The notes under the pieces were generated by a model. That model was given only the letters and a program-made list of their open reading frames with translations. It ran no database searches and was not told the DNA's origin. A stretch of DNA of 64,000 bases from Begonia masoniana (lineage: Eukaryota; Streptophyta; Magnoliopsida; Cucurbitales; Begoniaceae): assembly GCA_022432975.1 (NCBI GenBank), contig CM039512.1:6832858-6896857 (forward strand). The letters run 5' to 3'. Positions 63,701 through 64,000 of the stretch are shown here, in pieces. The translations under genes were made by a program, and so were the position numbers. The first letter of the stretch is position 1; the number at the start of each line of letters is the position of its first letter.

Positions 63701-64000
63701 TGCCCCGTGAGAAACATACATGACTTGCCCCGTGAGAAACATACATGACTTGAACTTAATAACCTAGGCTACCCGACACGTCAAGACCCCACAATCAGAA
63801 AATCATCATCAAAAACAGAAAAGCCTAACGCTGATACGATGTAGGCCGTAAGGGCCGGAAGCCTAACACCCACTTACCTGGCGTCCTTAGCAATTTGTCT
63901 CTTTCTGAAATCTTAACCGCGGAACTTGAAAAACCTAAATATCAAAACATTGCATTAGAACTCGCTCTGCATAACTAAACTCTTATTTTCGTGAAAACAT
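60702..64000 (-). repeat. 5' LTR of the LARD-like element, cut by the window edge
   Basis: It matches the left LTR from TGTGACGACCCCAAT on, with a few per cent difference by eye, and carries its own array at 61498-63750. After the array it lacks about 135 bp that the left LTR has (56555-56664), then continues identically from ATAACCTAGGCTACCCG. The end lies beyond 64000. Confidence 0.88.
61498..63750. repeat. Homogeneous 25-bp tandem array (about 90 copies)
   Basis: The 25-bp unit TGACTTGCCCCGTGAGAAAC+ATACA repeats about 90 times with almost no variation; only the first unit has CCATACA. The 23-bp CACGTG unit seen in the left LTR is absent. As 25 is not a multiple of three, all three minus frames stay open and look like 750-residue proteins; these are artefacts. 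Confidence 0.95.

Larger units (their letters stand above)
53700..64000 (-). mobile_element. LARD-like LTR retrotransposon, runs past the right edge
   Basis: Direct repeats starting TGTGACGACCCCAAT at 53700 and at 60702 bracket a 2.77-kb interior. The left LTR ends GGGTGTTACA at 57933. A polypurine tract (minus AAGGAGGGAAGGA, 57934-57946) abuts the left LTR and a PBS (minus TGGTATCAGAGAGACGG, 60681-60697) lies four bases from the right LTR, so the element reads on the minus strand with its 3' LTR at left. Very long LTRs (about 4.2 kb) around an interior with no gag or pol define LARD-type non-autonomous elements, usually mobilised by gypsy relatives. The left flank TATAG (53695-53699) is the candidate target duplication; its partner is outside the window. 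Confidence 0.88.

Noticed and set aside
61386..63746. Three overlapping minus-strand frames of about 750-790 residues
   Set aside because: Same array effect as in the left LTR; a 25-bp unit cycles through all three frames.
53700..64000. CRISPR array, because of regular short repeats
   Set aside because: Units are directly adjacent with no unique spacers, and the setting is plant LTR sequence.

Overview
This is plant nuclear DNA, from a eudicot. It holds five multi-exon nuclear genes with GT-AG (and a few GC-AG) introns, all matching standard angiosperm families, embedded in a dense mosaic of nested transposable elements, a decayed piece of plastid DNA and an endogenous pararetrovirus fragment. 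A cucurbit source is possible, but that is an impression of the repeat style, not something the sequence proves.

Layout. 1-4742 (minus): decayed Ty1/copia pol followed downstream, on the same strand, by a long open env-like/plant-transposon-protein ORF that runs off the left edge. 4985-8214: nuclear plastid DNA colinear with the plastid rpl2-rpl23-trnI(CAU)-ycf2 segment. 8215-11802: pol-less copia element with ~265-bp LTRs and a perfect 5-bp target duplication, sitting at the edge of the plastid insert. 12525-13326: non-autonomous Mutator-like element with 9-bp target duplication. 14406-16919 (plus): clade A PP2C. 17378-22948 (minus): ABCB transporter with a one-base frameshift in its second ATPase domain. 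23533-33212: nested repeat cluster containing a Cassandra-type TRIM with 5S-like LTRs, a second plant-transposon-protein pseudogene split by a 2.5-kb solo LTR, a run of perfect hairpins, and an 800-bp tandem duplication. 36835-38763 (minus): ERD7/senescence-domain gene. 39602-45025 (minus): ceramide glucosyltransferase. 47436-50928 (minus): hexokinase. 52856-53699: caulimovirid movement-protein remnant. 53700-64000 (end): a LARD-like element (minus) with 4.2-kb LTRs, each carrying a 2.1-2.3 kb array of 23-25 bp tandem repeats, around a non-coding, strongly strand-asymmetric interior.

The host genes are not an operon or pathway cluster. PP2C and ABCB are convergent; ERD7, the glucosyltransferase and hexokinase lie in a row on the minus strand with their own upstream regions. 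The most unusual material is in the mobile fraction: two divergent homologues of the 'putative plant transposon protein' domain in different settings (one behind copia pol, one inside a candidate unit flanked by ~180-bp inverted repeats), the hairpin run inside a solo LTR, and the LTR arrays, which are mosaic and rich in CACGTG in one LTR but homogeneous in the other.
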